Below are positions 18,244-26,134 of a DNA stretch of 64,000 bases, piece after piece. The translations under genes and the position numbers were made by a program. The notes beneath the pieces were generated by a model. The model made no database searches, was not told where the DNA came from, and saw nothing but the letters and a program-made list of their open reading frames with translations. This DNA is from CALZBJ01 sp945619025 (GTDB lineage: Bacteria > Pseudomonadota > Gammaproteobacteria > Cardiobacteriales > Wohlfahrtiimonadaceae): the NCBI GenBank assembly GCA_945619025.1, contig CALZBJ010000004.1, positions 62,001-126,000 on the forward strand, read 5' to 3'. How positions within the stretch are numbered: position 1 is the stretch's first letter; the number at the start of each line of letters is the position of its first letter.

Positions 18244-18697
18244 TATGACGTTACGCGATGAATTTTGGACACTCCCCCTTGAAACGCTCAATGATGCGGA
18301 GTGGGAAGCGCTTTGCGATGGCTGTGGGCTCTGCTGCCTTAATAAGATTGAAGATGCTGATACGGGGCGCGTCTATGCAACGAATGTTGCCTGTAATCTT
18401 CTGGATTTGAGATCGTGTCGCTGTAGCCGTTATGCAATTCGTCAGCGTTATGTGCCCGAGTGCATTAAGCTTGATTATAAGGATTTGAGCGCGATTAATT
18501 GGCTGCCCGAAACCTGCGCATATCGCCGCCGCTATGAGAATGAAGCACTGCCTGAGTGGCATTATCTGTTGTCGGGCGATAAAAAAGCGGTACACCGTTC
18601 GGGGATTACTGATCGAAAAGCGCTGATTCCGGAACGCCGTATGAAAAAGCCGCTAGAATATTACATTACTGAAGCAATTGATGGAGAGGACGACTAA
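18236..18697 (+). CDS. YcgN/UPF0260 family cysteine-cluster protein
   Basis: 153 residues from the ATG at 18236, chosen for the AAGGAG at 18223-18228; it overlaps yihY by 8 bases. The N terminus carries the family's cysteine cluster DGCGLCCLNK, and further cysteines follow in ACNLLDLRSCRCSRY and ECIKLDY, a pattern of at least eight Cys suggesting Zn or Fe-S binding. Function unknown. Its stop overlaps the moaC start by one base, so yihY, this gene and moaC are translationally linked. Confidence 0.9.
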   Translation: MDDMTLRDEFWTLPLETLNDAEWEALCDGCGLCCLNKIEDADTGRVYATNVACNLLDLRSCRCSRYAIRQRYVPECIKLDYKDLSAINWLPETCAYRRRYENEALPEWHYLLSGDKKAVHRSGITDRKALIPERRMKKPLEYYITEAIDGEDD

Positions 18698-19176
18698 TGA
18701 GTTCATTAACGCATTTAAACCCAAAAGGTGATGCCCACATGGTCGATGTGAGTGAAAAGGCTGTCACGGCTCGCCGTGCGGTCACCGGGGGTAAAATCTA
18801 TATGAATGAGACCGCATTTTCACAACTTGTCTCAGAAAGTGCGAAAAAAGGGAATGTGCTCGGCGTCGCGCGCATTGCGGCGATTCAAGCGGCAAAGCAG
18901 ACGGCGACACTCATTCCGCTCTGCCATCCGCTCCCGTTGACGAAAGTGGAAGTGGATTTTATCCCAAATGAAGCGGAAAAATCGGTTTCGATTGAAGTGG
19001 TGGTGAAAACCAATGGCGTTACCGGCGTTGAGATGGAGGCGCTTACTGCGACATCTGTCGGCTTATTGACCATTTACGATATGCTCAAAGCGGTGGATAA
19101 AGGCATGCGCATTACCGATATTGAGCTTTTAGAAAAGTCCGGCGGGAAGAGCGGACACTATCAGAAATCGAACTAA
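18697..19176 (+). CDS. moaC: Cyclic pyranopterin monophosphate synthase MoaC
   Basis: 159 residues. Converts the MoaA product to cyclic pyranopterin monophosphate in molybdenum cofactor synthesis. Landmarks: GDAHMVDVSEKAVTARRA, the active-site block LIPLCHPLPLTKVEV (about 70-84), and GVTGVEMEALTATSVGLLTIYDM. Located about 28 kb from moaD-moaE-mobA-moeA in this window, with no moaA seen. An AT-rich gap of 65 bases with a promoter follows. Confidence 0.97.
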   Translation: MSSLTHLNPKGDAHMVDVSEKAVTARRAVTGGKIYMNETAFSQLVSESAKKGNVLGVARIAAIQAAKQTATLIPLCHPLPLTKVEVDFIPNEAEKSVSIEVVVKTNGVTGVEMEALTATSVGLLTIYDMLKAVDKGMRITDIELLEKSGGKSGHYQKSN

Positions 19177-19191
19177 TTTTTGACAAATTAG
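19173..19191. promoter_or_regulatory. Palindromic operator candidate on the -35 of the yceD-fab promoter
   Basis: Perfect 7-base arms CTAATTT / AAATTAG around a 5-base centre TTGAC. The centre is the first five bases of the -35 element of the promoter at 19180-19209. A repressor bound here would block RNA polymerase. No match to the E. coli FabR site is evident; the regulator is unknown. Confidence 0.4.
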
Positions 19192-19209
19192 CACGATATG
19201 GCTTAATAT
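19180..19209 (+). promoter_or_regulatory. Sigma70 promoter of the yceD-rpmF-plsX-fabH-fabD operon
   Basis: Perfect -35 TTGACA (19180-19185), 18-base spacer, -10 TAATAT (19204-19209; 5 of 6). Predicted start near 19216, giving a leader of about 26 bases before the TTG start of yceD. Confidence 0.8.
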
Positions 19210-19241
19210 AGCTCTCTTTTATTAGAATTGTTTGGTGTTTT

Positions 19242-19754
19242 TTGAACTATAATACGTTAACAATTTGGCAAGCCCTGGAAACAGAGCTCTCATTTCACGC
19301 GCCGATATCGAGTGAGTTCTTTACTCGTTTAGCGGAGGTTGATCTAATTGACCACGTGGACCCTGAGATCGATGTTCGTCTAGAAGCAGGTCCGGACTCG
19401 GAACATAAAACGAGCGTCCGCGGCACAATTAAGGCAACAGTTCATCTGATTTGCCAGCGTTGTTTAGAGCCGTTTGCGTATCCGATTGTGCTCGACTTTC
19501 GTTGGATTCCTGTGCAAAGCGAATACGAAGCTGATAAAATTGATGAAGATGAGGTGGTCCTTATTATTGAAGAGGATGATCCACAAGAACTTCTCTATCA
19601 TCTTGAAGATGAAATTTTATTAGCCCTGCCAGTCATTCCTTATCATGATGAGGAGACTTATTGTGCCGGTAGAGAGTTTATTAAAAACCAAAAAGTGATT
19701 GAAGAAGAGAGGAAATTTCCTTTCGCTGGATTGGCGGATCTCCTTGAAAAATAG
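19242..19754 (+). CDS. yceD: YceD/DUF177 family protein (23S rRNA accumulation)
   Basis: 170 residues. The only plausible start is TTG at 19242: an in-frame stop lies at 19209-19211 and there is no ATG or GTG between. No good Shine-Dalgarno sequence is visible, so initiation is probably weak. Landmarks of DUF177 are the pair CQRC (ICQRCLEPF, about 67-75), DEDEVVLI, and the C-terminal EDEILLALPVIPYHDEE with a later Cys. The family affects 23S rRNA accumulation and is nearly always upstream of rpmF, as here. Confidence 0.92.
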   Translation: MNYNTLTIWQALETELSFHAPISSEFFTRLAEVDLIDHVDPEIDVRLEAGPDSEHKTSVRGTIKATVHLICQRCLEPFAYPIVLDFRWIPVQSEYEADKIDEDEVVLIIEEDDPQELLYHLEDEILLALPVIPYHDEETYCAGREFIKNQKVIEEERKFPFAGLADLLEK

Positions 19755-19780
19755 ACGATATGGGGAACTACCGTCTATTT
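19749..19780 (+). other. Intercistronic hairpin between yceD and rpmF
   Basis: Nine-base perfect arms AAATAGACG (19749-19757) and CGTCTATTT (19772-19780) with a 14-base loop; the left arm contains the yceD stop codon. No U-run follows, so it is more likely an RNA processing or stability element than a terminator. Confidence 0.45.
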
Positions 19781-19843
19781 AGATTCAAGAAGTGAGCAAA
19801 CAAAATAATTTTACGATTATTTGAATATATTTAGGAGTTTAAA

Positions 19844-20038
19844 ATGGCTGTTCAAAAATCAAAAGTGAGTCGTTCTAAGCGCGGCATGCGTCGTGCACAT
19901 GATGGACTAACTACTCGTCCTGTAAGTGTTGATCAAACCACAGGTGAGATGCATTTACGTCACCACGTAACTGCAGACGGTTACTTCCGTGGCCGTAAAG
20001 TGATTCACAAAAACGAAGCGGTTGTTGATGCTGAATAA
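19844..20038 (+). CDS. rpmF: 50S ribosomal protein L32
   Basis: 64 residues. N-terminal MAVQKSKVSRSKRGMRRAHD is the L32 signature. Cysteines of the zinc-binding form are absent (the C-terminal half reads LRHHVTADGYFRGRKV). Good RBS AGGAG before the ATG. Codon choice is that of a highly expressed gene (CGT, GGT, CAC). A strong terminator follows, so rpmF message is probably more abundant than the plsX-fab message behind it. Confidence 0.98.
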   Translation: MAVQKSKVSRSKRGMRRAHDGLTTRPVSVDQTTGEMHLRHHVTADGYFRGRKVIHKNEAVVDAE

Positions 20039-20060
20039 GCATTCGCAATGAACTGTAGAG

Positions 20061-20101
20061 AAACCTACGCGAATTTATTGAATAATTGCGTAGGTTTTTT
20101 T
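20061..20101 (+). terminator. Intrinsic terminator between rpmF and plsX
   Basis: Perfect 10-base arms AAACCTACGC (20061-20070) and GCGTAGGTTT (20088-20097), loop of 17 bases, T7 within 20095-20101. The last stem pairs use part of the U-run, so termination is likely incomplete. plsX starts 32 bases downstream without an obvious promoter of its own. Confidence 0.8.
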
Positions 20102-20132
20102 GTGTTAAAAGAGGTAAAAAGTAGAGTTTACG

Positions 20133-21149
20133 ATGGGAAGTAGCAGACCAATCAAATTAGCTGTGGATTTAATGAGTGGCGACAACGGTGTGGCAGAATT
20201 TATGCCGGCGGTATTGAGCGCGCTTACAAGGCATCCTCACTTAACCATTATTGGGGTTGGTGACGAAGCGGTTCTTACGCCTTTAATGGAGAAAGAGCCT
20301 CATTTTCAGTCGGGGCGACTTGTCATTAAGCACGCAAGTGAAGTGGTGGAGATGGATGATTCTCCGCAAAGTGCACTGCGCAACAAAAAAGATTCATCAA
20401 TGCGTGTGGCGATCAACCTTGTCAAAGCGAAAGAGGCGGATGCTTGTATGTCCGCGGGCAATACTGGAGCGTTAATGGCAACGGCGCGCTTTGTGCTTAA
20501 AACTCTACCGGGGATCGATCGTCCGGCGATCTGTACCTCGATTCCGTCGATGCGCAAAGAGGGGCACATTCATATGCTCGATCTTGGCGCGAACGTCGAT
20601 ACCAATGCCGATCATCTCTATCAATTTGCGGTGATGGGCTCGCTCTTAGCGGCGGCGGTGAATAATAATCCCGAGCCGAAAGTGGCGTTGTTAAATATCG
20701 GGTCAGAAGCGATTAAAGGCAATGAGCAGGTGAAAGAAGCAACGAAATTGCTTGAAGCCTCGACGCTCAATTATTGCGGCTATATCGAACCTGATGGCCT
20801 CTTTTTCGATGATGTTGATGTCGCCGTGTGCGATGGCTTTGTCGGAAATGTTGCGCTAAAAACCATGGAAGGCACCGCACGTCTTATCACTCGCGGGCTT
20901 GAAAATTCATTTAAAAAGAACGCATTCACCAAGCTTTCGGCTGTGGTAGCGATGCCGGTTCTTAAAGATCTGAAATCAAAACTAGACCCTCGTAAACACA
21001 ATGGCGCGAGCCTACTTGGGCTCAAGGGAATTGTCGTAAAATCCCATGGGAATGCGGATCGTGTTTCATTTGAGAATGCGATCGATATTTCTGTTAAGCT
21101 TGTAGATCAACAAATATTAAATAAGATAGAGACTCAGTTTGCCGAATAA
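20133..21149 (+). CDS. plsX: Phosphate acyltransferase PlsX
   Basis: 338 residues. Converts acyl-ACP to acyl-phosphate for PlsY-dependent phospholipid synthesis; peripheral on the inner membrane. Landmarks: LAVDLMSGDNG at the N terminus, ALRNKKDSSMRVAINLVK, SAGNTGALMATARF, LDLGANVDT, and VCDGFVGNVALKTMEG. Conserved order rpmF-plsX-fabH-fabD. No strong Shine-Dalgarno sequence is seen before the ATG. Confidence 0.97.
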   Translation: MGSSRPIKLAVDLMSGDNGVAEFMPAVLSALTRHPHLTIIGVGDEAVLTPLMEKEPHFQSGRLVIKHASEVVEMDDSPQSALRNKKDSSMRVAINLVKAKEADACMSAGNTGALMATARFVLKTLPGIDRPAICTSIPSMRKEGHIHMLDLGANVDTNADHLYQFAVMGSLLAAAVNNNPEPKVALLNIGSEAIKGNEQVKEATKLLEASTLNYCGYIEPDGLFFDDVDVAVCDGFVGNVALKTMEGTARLITRGLENSFKKNAFTKLSAVVAMPVLKDLKSKLDPRKHNGASLLGLKGIVVKSHGNADRVSFENAIDISVKLVDQQILNKIETQFAE

Positions 21150-21217
21150 GCCATGATGCATCATACGGCGGTGACCTAAGAGTCCAGCGGTCTAGATTAC
21201 TAAAGTAGGTTTGTTAT

Positions 21218-22174
21218 ATGCAGAATTCAAAGATTATTGGTACAGGCCACTATTTGCCTGAAAAAATTGTGACCAACGATGATTTATCAAAGATCATCGA
21301 GACCTCGCACGATTGGATCGTTGAGCGGACAGGAATCCATCAACGCCATCTTGCCGCCGAAGGGGAAACTCCGGTTGATTTAGCCTACCATGCGGCGGTT
21401 GATGCGCTGAAAGACGCAGGGATTGATGCAAGTGAGCTTGATCTAATTGTGCTCGCAACTTCAACACCCGAACAGACCTATCCTTCTACCGCAACGCTTT
21501 TGCAAGAACGCATCGGGAACGTTGGCGCGGCCTCGTTTGATATTAGTGCGGCCTGTTCTGGATTTATCTATGCATTAGGGATCGCTGATAACTTTATTAA
21601 AGCGGGCGCTGCGAAAAAAGCGATGGTGATCGGGGCGGAGCTCTATTCAAAACTCCTTAACTGGGAAGATCGCACTACTTGTGTGCTCTTTGGTGATGGC
21701 GCAGCAGCGATTATTTTAGAGGCGAGCGATGAAGCGGGCATTTTATCGACCCACCTTCACGCCGATGGCAATTATAAAGAACTTCTTGAGGTGAAAAAAT
21801 CAGTCATCTCAGGGCCCGAGGTTTATCCGTATGTGCAGATGAAAGGGAACGAAGTGTTCCGTCACGCCGTCGGTAAACTTCATCAATTAGTCACAGAAAC
21901 GTTAGACGCACACAATTTAACGGGCGAGGATCTCGATTGGTTTATTCCCCATCAGGCGAACCTTCGCATTATGAATGCTACGGCAAAACGCGTGGGCTTA
22001 ACGGCTGAAAAGATGGTGGTGACTGTGGATAAACATGCGAACACCTCTGCAGCGAGCATTCCATTAGCGCTCGATATTGCGCGTAAAGATGGCCGAGTGA
22101 AAAAGGGCGATCTTGTCTTAATGGAAGCCTTTGGCGGCGGATTTACCTGGGGTTCTGCGCTCGTGCGTATGTAG
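21218..22174 (+). CDS. fabH: 3-oxoacyl-ACP synthase III (FabH)
   Basis: 318 residues, full length. Starts fatty acid synthesis by condensing acetyl-CoA with malonyl-ACP. The catalytic triad is visible: Cys113 (ISAACSGFIYAL), His245 (PHQANLRI) and Asn275 (HANTSAASIP). The C-terminal GGGFTWGSALVRM is typical. 68 bases separate it from plsX and 17 from fabD. Confidence 0.98.
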   Translation: MQNSKIIGTGHYLPEKIVTNDDLSKIIETSHDWIVERTGIHQRHLAAEGETPVDLAYHAAVDALKDAGIDASELDLIVLATSTPEQTYPSTATLLQERIGNVGAASFDISAACSGFIYALGIADNFIKAGAAKKAMVIGAELYSKLLNWEDRTTCVLFGDGAAAIILEASDEAGILSTHLHADGNYKELLEVKKSVISGPEVYPYVQMKGNEVFRHAVGKLHQLVTETLDAHNLTGEDLDWFIPHQANLRIMNATAKRVGLTAEKMVVTVDKHANTSAASIPLALDIARKDGRVKKGDLVLMEAFGGGFTWGSALVRM

Positions 22175-22191
22175 ACGATAAGGATTATTTT

Positions 22192-23133
22192 ATGACACAA
22201 GCAAATTTAGCATTCGTATTTCCAGGGCAAGGCTCGCAAGCGTTAGAGATGCTCAAAGATAGCTGGGATAACCCCGTTGTTGAAGCAACCTTTAATGAAG
22301 CCGATGCGGCACTTGGATTCTCACTTTCCGAGATGATTAAAACCGGCACTGCTGAGGATTTAGGGAAAACCGAAATCACCCAGCCCGCGCTTTTAACGGT
22401 GAGCATTGCACTCTATCGCCTCTGGATTGAAAAAACCGGTAAAACTCCCGCTTTAGTTGCAGGACACAGCTTAGGTGAATACAGTGCATTAGTTGCAGCT
22501 GGCGCGATTGCCTTTAAAGATGCGGTGAAACTGGTATCCCTTCGCGGTCAATTTATGCAGACAGCGGTTCCCGCGGGAACGGGCGGAATGGCCGCGATTA
22601 TCGGCATGGACGATGATGCGGTGATTGCACTCTGCCAAGAAATTTCAAACGATGGCGCAGTATCAGCGGTGAATTTTAACTCACCGGGGCAAGTAGTCAT
22701 CGCTGGTGAAAAAGCAGCGGTTGATGCAGCTTGCGAACTTGCAAAAGAGAAAGGGGCGCGTCGTGCACTTCCGCTTCCAGTATCGGTGCCTTCGCACTGT
22801 ATTTTAATGAAGCCCGCGGCGGATAAATTAGCGGTTGAGCTAGATGCGATCGAAATTAATGCCCCAACAATTCCTGTGATTCATAATGTGGACGTGAAAG
22901 CCCATAATGATGCCGAAGCGATTAAAGAAGCGCTCATTACTCAGCTCTATCAGCCAGTACGCTGGACTGAAACGGTGGCGGGATTTGCGGATCAAGGCAT
23001 TGAAAATGTGGTTGAATGCGGTTCGGGTAAAGTCTTAACCGGTCTGATTCGCCGCATTGATAAATCGCTAACGCTTTTTAATCTATCAGATGGTGCGAGT
23101 CTTCAAAATGTCATCGAAAGCATGGATCAATAA
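22192..23133 (+). CDS. fabD: Malonyl-CoA:ACP transacylase
   Basis: 313 residues. Loads malonyl groups on acyl carrier protein. Motifs: FPGQGSQ (10-16), nucleophile Ser93 in GHSLGEYSAL, catalytic His202 in VPSHCILMKPAA, Arg118 in SLRGQFMQ. In E. coli and many relatives fabG and acpP follow; here yciB follows instead, overlapping the 3' end of fabD, so fabG-acpP-fabF must be elsewhere. Confidence 0.98.
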   Translation: MTQANLAFVFPGQGSQALEMLKDSWDNPVVEATFNEADAALGFSLSEMIKTGTAEDLGKTEITQPALLTVSIALYRLWIEKTGKTPALVAGHSLGEYSALVAAGAIAFKDAVKLVSLRGQFMQTAVPAGTGGMAAIIGMDDDAVIALCQEISNDGAVSAVNFNSPGQVVIAGEKAAVDAACELAKEKGARRALPLPVSVPSHCILMKPAADKLAVELDAIEINAPTIPVIHNVDVKAHNDAEAIKEALITQLYQPVRWTETVAGFADQGIENVVECGSGKVLTGLIRRIDKSLTLFNLSDGASLQNVIESMDQ

Positions 23134-23710
23134 ACTTCCATCGGGGCTGATTACGGTCAGCTCCTTAGTCTTCGCCATCGCCTTTTTTGGCTTTGGCCGA
23201 GATCTTATCTTCGCAACGAAAGCCCTTTTTGTTGCCTCCCTCATCACAACCATTCTCTTTCTCGGGCTCTTTCGCAAGGTGTATATCAAACGCACCGAGT
23301 GGGGCACCGTCGGTGTGACGCTCCTTTTTACCGGGCTCACCATCTTCTTAGATAACGAATATTTCATCTTATGGCGCTCAACAATCACCAGTGGCATTAT
23401 CGGCCTTGGATTGATCGTGCTCTATTTCCTCAAAAAAACACCCTTAGAGGCGATTTTAGGTCGTCCACTTGAGCTTAATCTTCCTAAAGAAGAGTGGGTG
23501 AAGGTCAATCTAATCTGGGGAATTTACATGCTCGTTTGTGCGCTATTAAATGCCATTTTTGTGCTCGCATTTTCCCATGAAACGTGGGTGTTGATGAAGA
23601 CTTTCGTCATTCCGGGGCTCTCTTTTGTCTTTATGTTAGGCCTCTTTGCCTATCTATTTCAAAAGGATAAAACCTATAAGAAGATAGAAAAAGAGAACAA
23701 ATTGAATTAA
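23108..23710 (+). CDS. yciB: Inner membrane septation protein YciB (IspZ family)
   Basis: 200 residues from the ATG at 23108; a GTG at 23090 would extend it by six. Either way it overlaps the end of fabD (26 bases from the ATG). Five hydrophobic segments; the family landmarks are TGLTIFLDNEYFILWRSTI, LILY-like helix followed by KKTPLEAILGRPLEL, and WVKVNLIWGIYML. YciB helps envelope synthesis and septation together with YciC/DcrB in E. coli. Immediately followed by a BolA gene and a parvulin gene, a grouping seen in several gammaproteobacteria. Confidence 0.9.
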   Translation: MSSKAWINKLPSGLITVSSLVFAIAFFGFGRDLIFATKALFVASLITTILFLGLFRKVYIKRTEWGTVGVTLLFTGLTIFLDNEYFILWRSTITSGIIGLGLIVLYFLKKTPLEAILGRPLELNLPKEEWVKVNLIWGIYMLVCALLNAIFVLAFSHETWVLMKTFVIPGLSFVFMLGLFAYLFQKDKTYKKIEKENKLN

Positions 23711-23721
23711 ACTACAACGAG

Positions 23722-24018
23722 ATGGATATGGACGAAATTACCGAAAAAAATAGAGGGCGCATCGCGCGCATGGAGGCACTTCTCAAAGAAGCCCTCGCGC
23801 CGAGTTTCCTTGAAATTATTGATGAAAGTTGTCACCACGTCGGTCATGCCGGTGCAAAAGGTGGCGCTGGACACTTTAAACTTACGATTCGTTCTGATAA
23901 ATTTAATGACTTAGGGTTGGTTGCACAACATCGATTAATTTATAAGACACTCGATGAGATGTTCCCAACAGAGATTCACGCACTCAGTATTGACGCACAA
24001 CGCGACAATAAAGGATAG
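23722..24018 (+). CDS. BolA family protein
   Basis: 98 residues (96 if the ATG at 23728 is used). The motif HVGHAGAKGGAGHFKLTI (about 38-55) with the conserved His and the class II-like helix-turn region HRLIYKTLDEMF identify BolA. These proteins bind monothiol glutaredoxins and Fe-S clusters, and some bind DNA. Two bases separate its stop from the parvulin gene. Which E. coli paralogue (BolA or IbaG) it matches is not decided; the HAGAKGGAGHF form fits BolA. Confidence 0.92.
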   Translation: MDMDEITEKNRGRIARMEALLKEALAPSFLEIIDESCHHVGHAGAKGGAGHFKLTIRSDKFNDLGLVAQHRLIYKTLDEMFPTEIHALSIDAQRDNKG

Positions 24019-24020
24019 AT

Positions 24021-24875
24021 ATGAAACGTCGACTAGCAACATTATGCATGGGGATTTTATTAGGAACGGGAATGAACGCCGCAATGGCCGAGGAGAACGC
24101 TCTTGTCATTCCAGATCCAGTCGCAACGGTGAATGGCGCTGCGATTACAAAAGCCGAGTTTGAAGATTTTATCACCTATAAATTGGGTGCGGACTTGTCT
24201 TTAATTCAAAATAAAGAGCAAGTAAACCAACTCGTTGATGGCTTAGCTGCAACGAAAATTATCTATGAGCGCGCGCTTGATAAAGTGAAAAATGACGAAG
24301 CGTTCGCCAAAGAGTATGAAATCATCAAAAAGCGTCTAGAGATGCAAGTGTCTGATGAGTTAGTAGCCTCATTTATCATCGATTATTCTGAAAATATTAA
24401 GCTCACCGATGAAGAGCTTAAAGCGGAATATGATCGTCAGCTCCCTGTTTTACAGAACGTGGAATATAAAGCAGCGCACATCTTAGTGAAAGATCAAGCG
24501 GAAGCAGAATCGATCCTAAAGGATATTAACGCAGGTAAAATTACCTTTGCCGATGCCGCTGAAAAATTCTCCATGGATCCAGGCGCGTCAGCGAATGGTG
24601 GCGATCTTGGTTGGTTTGGTCACGGTATGATGGTGGAAAACTTCACCAATGCGCTGACCGAGATGGAAGTCGGAACAATCAGTAAAGCGCCGGTTCAAAC
24701 AGAATTTGGCTATCACCTGATCTCGCTTGAAGATAAGCGTACCGGTTCAGCGGAAGAAGTGCCAAGCTTTGAGGATCTACGTGAATCGTTAGAGCAGCTC
24801 GTATTGCAAGATAAGATCTACCAATACATTAAAGAGATTGAAGAGAGCGCAAAAATCGAATATAACGTGAAGTAA
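24021..24875 (+). CDS. Periplasmic parvulin-type peptidyl-prolyl isomerase
   Basis: 284 residues. A Sec signal peptide is visible: MKRR, hydrophobic stretch, AMA-EE cleavage near residue 24. An N-terminal SurA/PrsA-like helical region (about 30-140) precedes one rotamase domain (about 145-240): YKAAHILVKDQAEAE, FADAAEKFSMDPGASANGGDLGWFGHGMM and FGYHLISLEDK, all parvulin landmarks. It should assist folding of secreted or outer-membrane proteins. Single PPIase domain and length distinguish it from SurA. An intrinsic terminator about 57 bases downstream closes the operon. Confidence 0.92.
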   Translation: MKRRLATLCMGILLGTGMNAAMAEENALVIPDPVATVNGAAITKAEFEDFITYKLGADLSLIQNKEQVNQLVDGLAATKIIYERALDKVKNDEAFAKEYEIIKKRLEMQVSDELVASFIIDYSENIKLTDEELKAEYDRQLPVLQNVEYKAAHILVKDQAEAESILKDINAGKITFADAAEKFSMDPGASANGGDLGWFGHGMMVENFTNALTEMEVGTISKAPVQTEFGYHLISLEDKRTGSAEEVPSFEDLRESLEQLVLQDKIYQYIKEIEESAKIEYNVK

Positions 24876-24931
24876 TTGCACTCGATTTTAAAGGCTGCGT
24901 GATCTTAACACAGTCTTAATGCGATCTGAAT

Positions 24932-24966
24932 GCCCACTCCTCTTTTTGAGGAGTCGGGCTTTTTTT
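24932..24966 (+). terminator. Intrinsic terminator after the parvulin gene
   Basis: Stem GCCC-A-CTCCTC / GAGGAG-T-(C)-GGGC with a T5 loop and one bulged C at 24932-24959, followed by T7 (24960-24966). Confidence 0.88.
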
Positions 24967-25012
24967 ATGGTACGATAACAAGATTTATAACCGTTAGATA
25001 ATAGAGTGTTGA

Positions 25013-26074
25013 ATGGAATTTATTGTTGATTATTTACAGTTTTTAGCGCGTGCAGTGACGATTGTGGCGGCGATTGTTTTATTGCTGTTATTTATTATCG
25101 GACTGCGCAGTGATGCCTCTCAAACTCGTCGAGGTCGTATTGAATTTGAAGATTTAGGCGAAGGGCATGAACGCATTAAAGAGGAATTTGAAGCGCTCTT
25201 TGCAGAAGAGGATGAGGCCGATAAAAAGGCAAAAGCCGCGGCCAAAAATGAGGGCGATGGAGCGGAATCTACCTTAAAATCTGATAAAAAACGTACAAAA
25301 AAAGCGTGGGAAGTGTGGAAAAAGGCAGAGAAAAAGCCCGCCGATACTCCAAAAAAGCCGCGTCTTTATGTGATCGATTTTGATGGGGATATGGCAGCAA
25401 GTGCGGTCAATCAGCTTCGTCATGAGGTTTCGGCCGTTCTTCAGATTGCCAATGAGGGTGATGAGGTATTATTGAAGCTTAAAAGCCCCGGCGGCATGGT
25501 GCAAAGTTACGGCCTTGCCGCGGCGCAACTTGCGCGTCTTCGTGAGAAAAACATTCATCTGACGGCATCAGTCGATGAAGTGGCAGCAAGCGGCGGGTAT
25601 TTGATGGCGTGCGTGGCCAATCGCATTGTGGCAGCCCCGTTTGCGATTGTGGGCTCAATCGGCGTTGTGGCGCAGATGCCAAACTTCCATAAACTCCTAG
25701 AGAAATGGGATATCGATTACGAGCAATTTACTGCCGGTGAATTTAAGCGTACCGTGACCATGTTTGGGGAAAATACCGATGAAGGGCGCGATAAGTTTAA
25801 AGAGGAGCTTGAAGATGTGCATAGCGCCTTTAAATCATTCGTTAGCACCTATCGCCCTGATTTGGACATCGATATGATTGCAACCGGTGAGCACTGGCTC
25901 GCCTCGCAAGCAAAAGCACTGGGTCTTGTCGATGAGCTTAAAACAAGTGATGGCTATATCATTGAAAAAATTGATACAATGAAGGTCTATGGAATTCGAT
26001 ATCGTGAGCGCCGTACCATTCGTCAAGGCATTTCACGCTTTGTTGCGCGCTTATCGAGCCGTTTTTCACTTTAA
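25013..26074 (+). CDS. sohB: Inner membrane S49 peptidase SohB
   Basis: 353 residues. One N-terminal membrane helix (about 12-31), a Lys/Glu-rich linker (about 60-115), then an S49 protease domain. The Ser-Lys dyad can be placed at Ser193 (VAASGGYLMACVA) and Lys245 (AGEFKRT); LKSPGGMVQSYG and GSIGVVAQMPN are further family blocks. SohB is thought to degrade membrane or misfolded periplasmic proteins. The C terminus ends RFSRF-like with basic residues. It stands alone after a terminator. Confidence 0.93.
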   Translation: MEFIVDYLQFLARAVTIVAAIVLLLLFIIGLRSDASQTRRGRIEFEDLGEGHERIKEEFEALFAEEDEADKKAKAAAKNEGDGAESTLKSDKKRTKKAWEVWKKAEKKPADTPKKPRLYVIDFDGDMAASAVNQLRHEVSAVLQIANEGDEVLLKLKSPGGMVQSYGLAAAQLARLREKNIHLTASVDEVAASGGYLMACVANRIVAAPFAIVGSIGVVAQMPNFHKLLEKWDIDYEQFTAGEFKRTVTMFGENTDEGRDKFKEELEDVHSAFKSFVSTYRPDLDIDMIATGEHWLASQAKALGLVDELKTSDGYIIEKIDTMKVYGIRYRERRTIRQGISRFVARLSSRFSL

Positions 26075-26081
26075 GAAATCG

Positions 26082-26107
26082 GTTATCCACAGAAAGTTGT
26101 GGATAAC
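26082..26107. promoter_or_regulatory. Two perfect inverted DnaA boxes / hairpin between sohB and lemA
   Basis: GTTATCCACA (26082-26091) and TGTGGATAAC (26098-26107) are exact inverted repeats with the centre GAAAGT. Each arm contains the strict E. coli DnaA box TTATCCACA, in opposite orientation. In RNA it would form a 10-base-pair hairpin followed only by UUU after one base, so it is a poor terminator. I found no other exact copy of this 9-mer in the window. Confidence 0.6.
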
Positions 26108-26134
26108 TTTGCAGAGCATTAAGGAGGAAAATTG

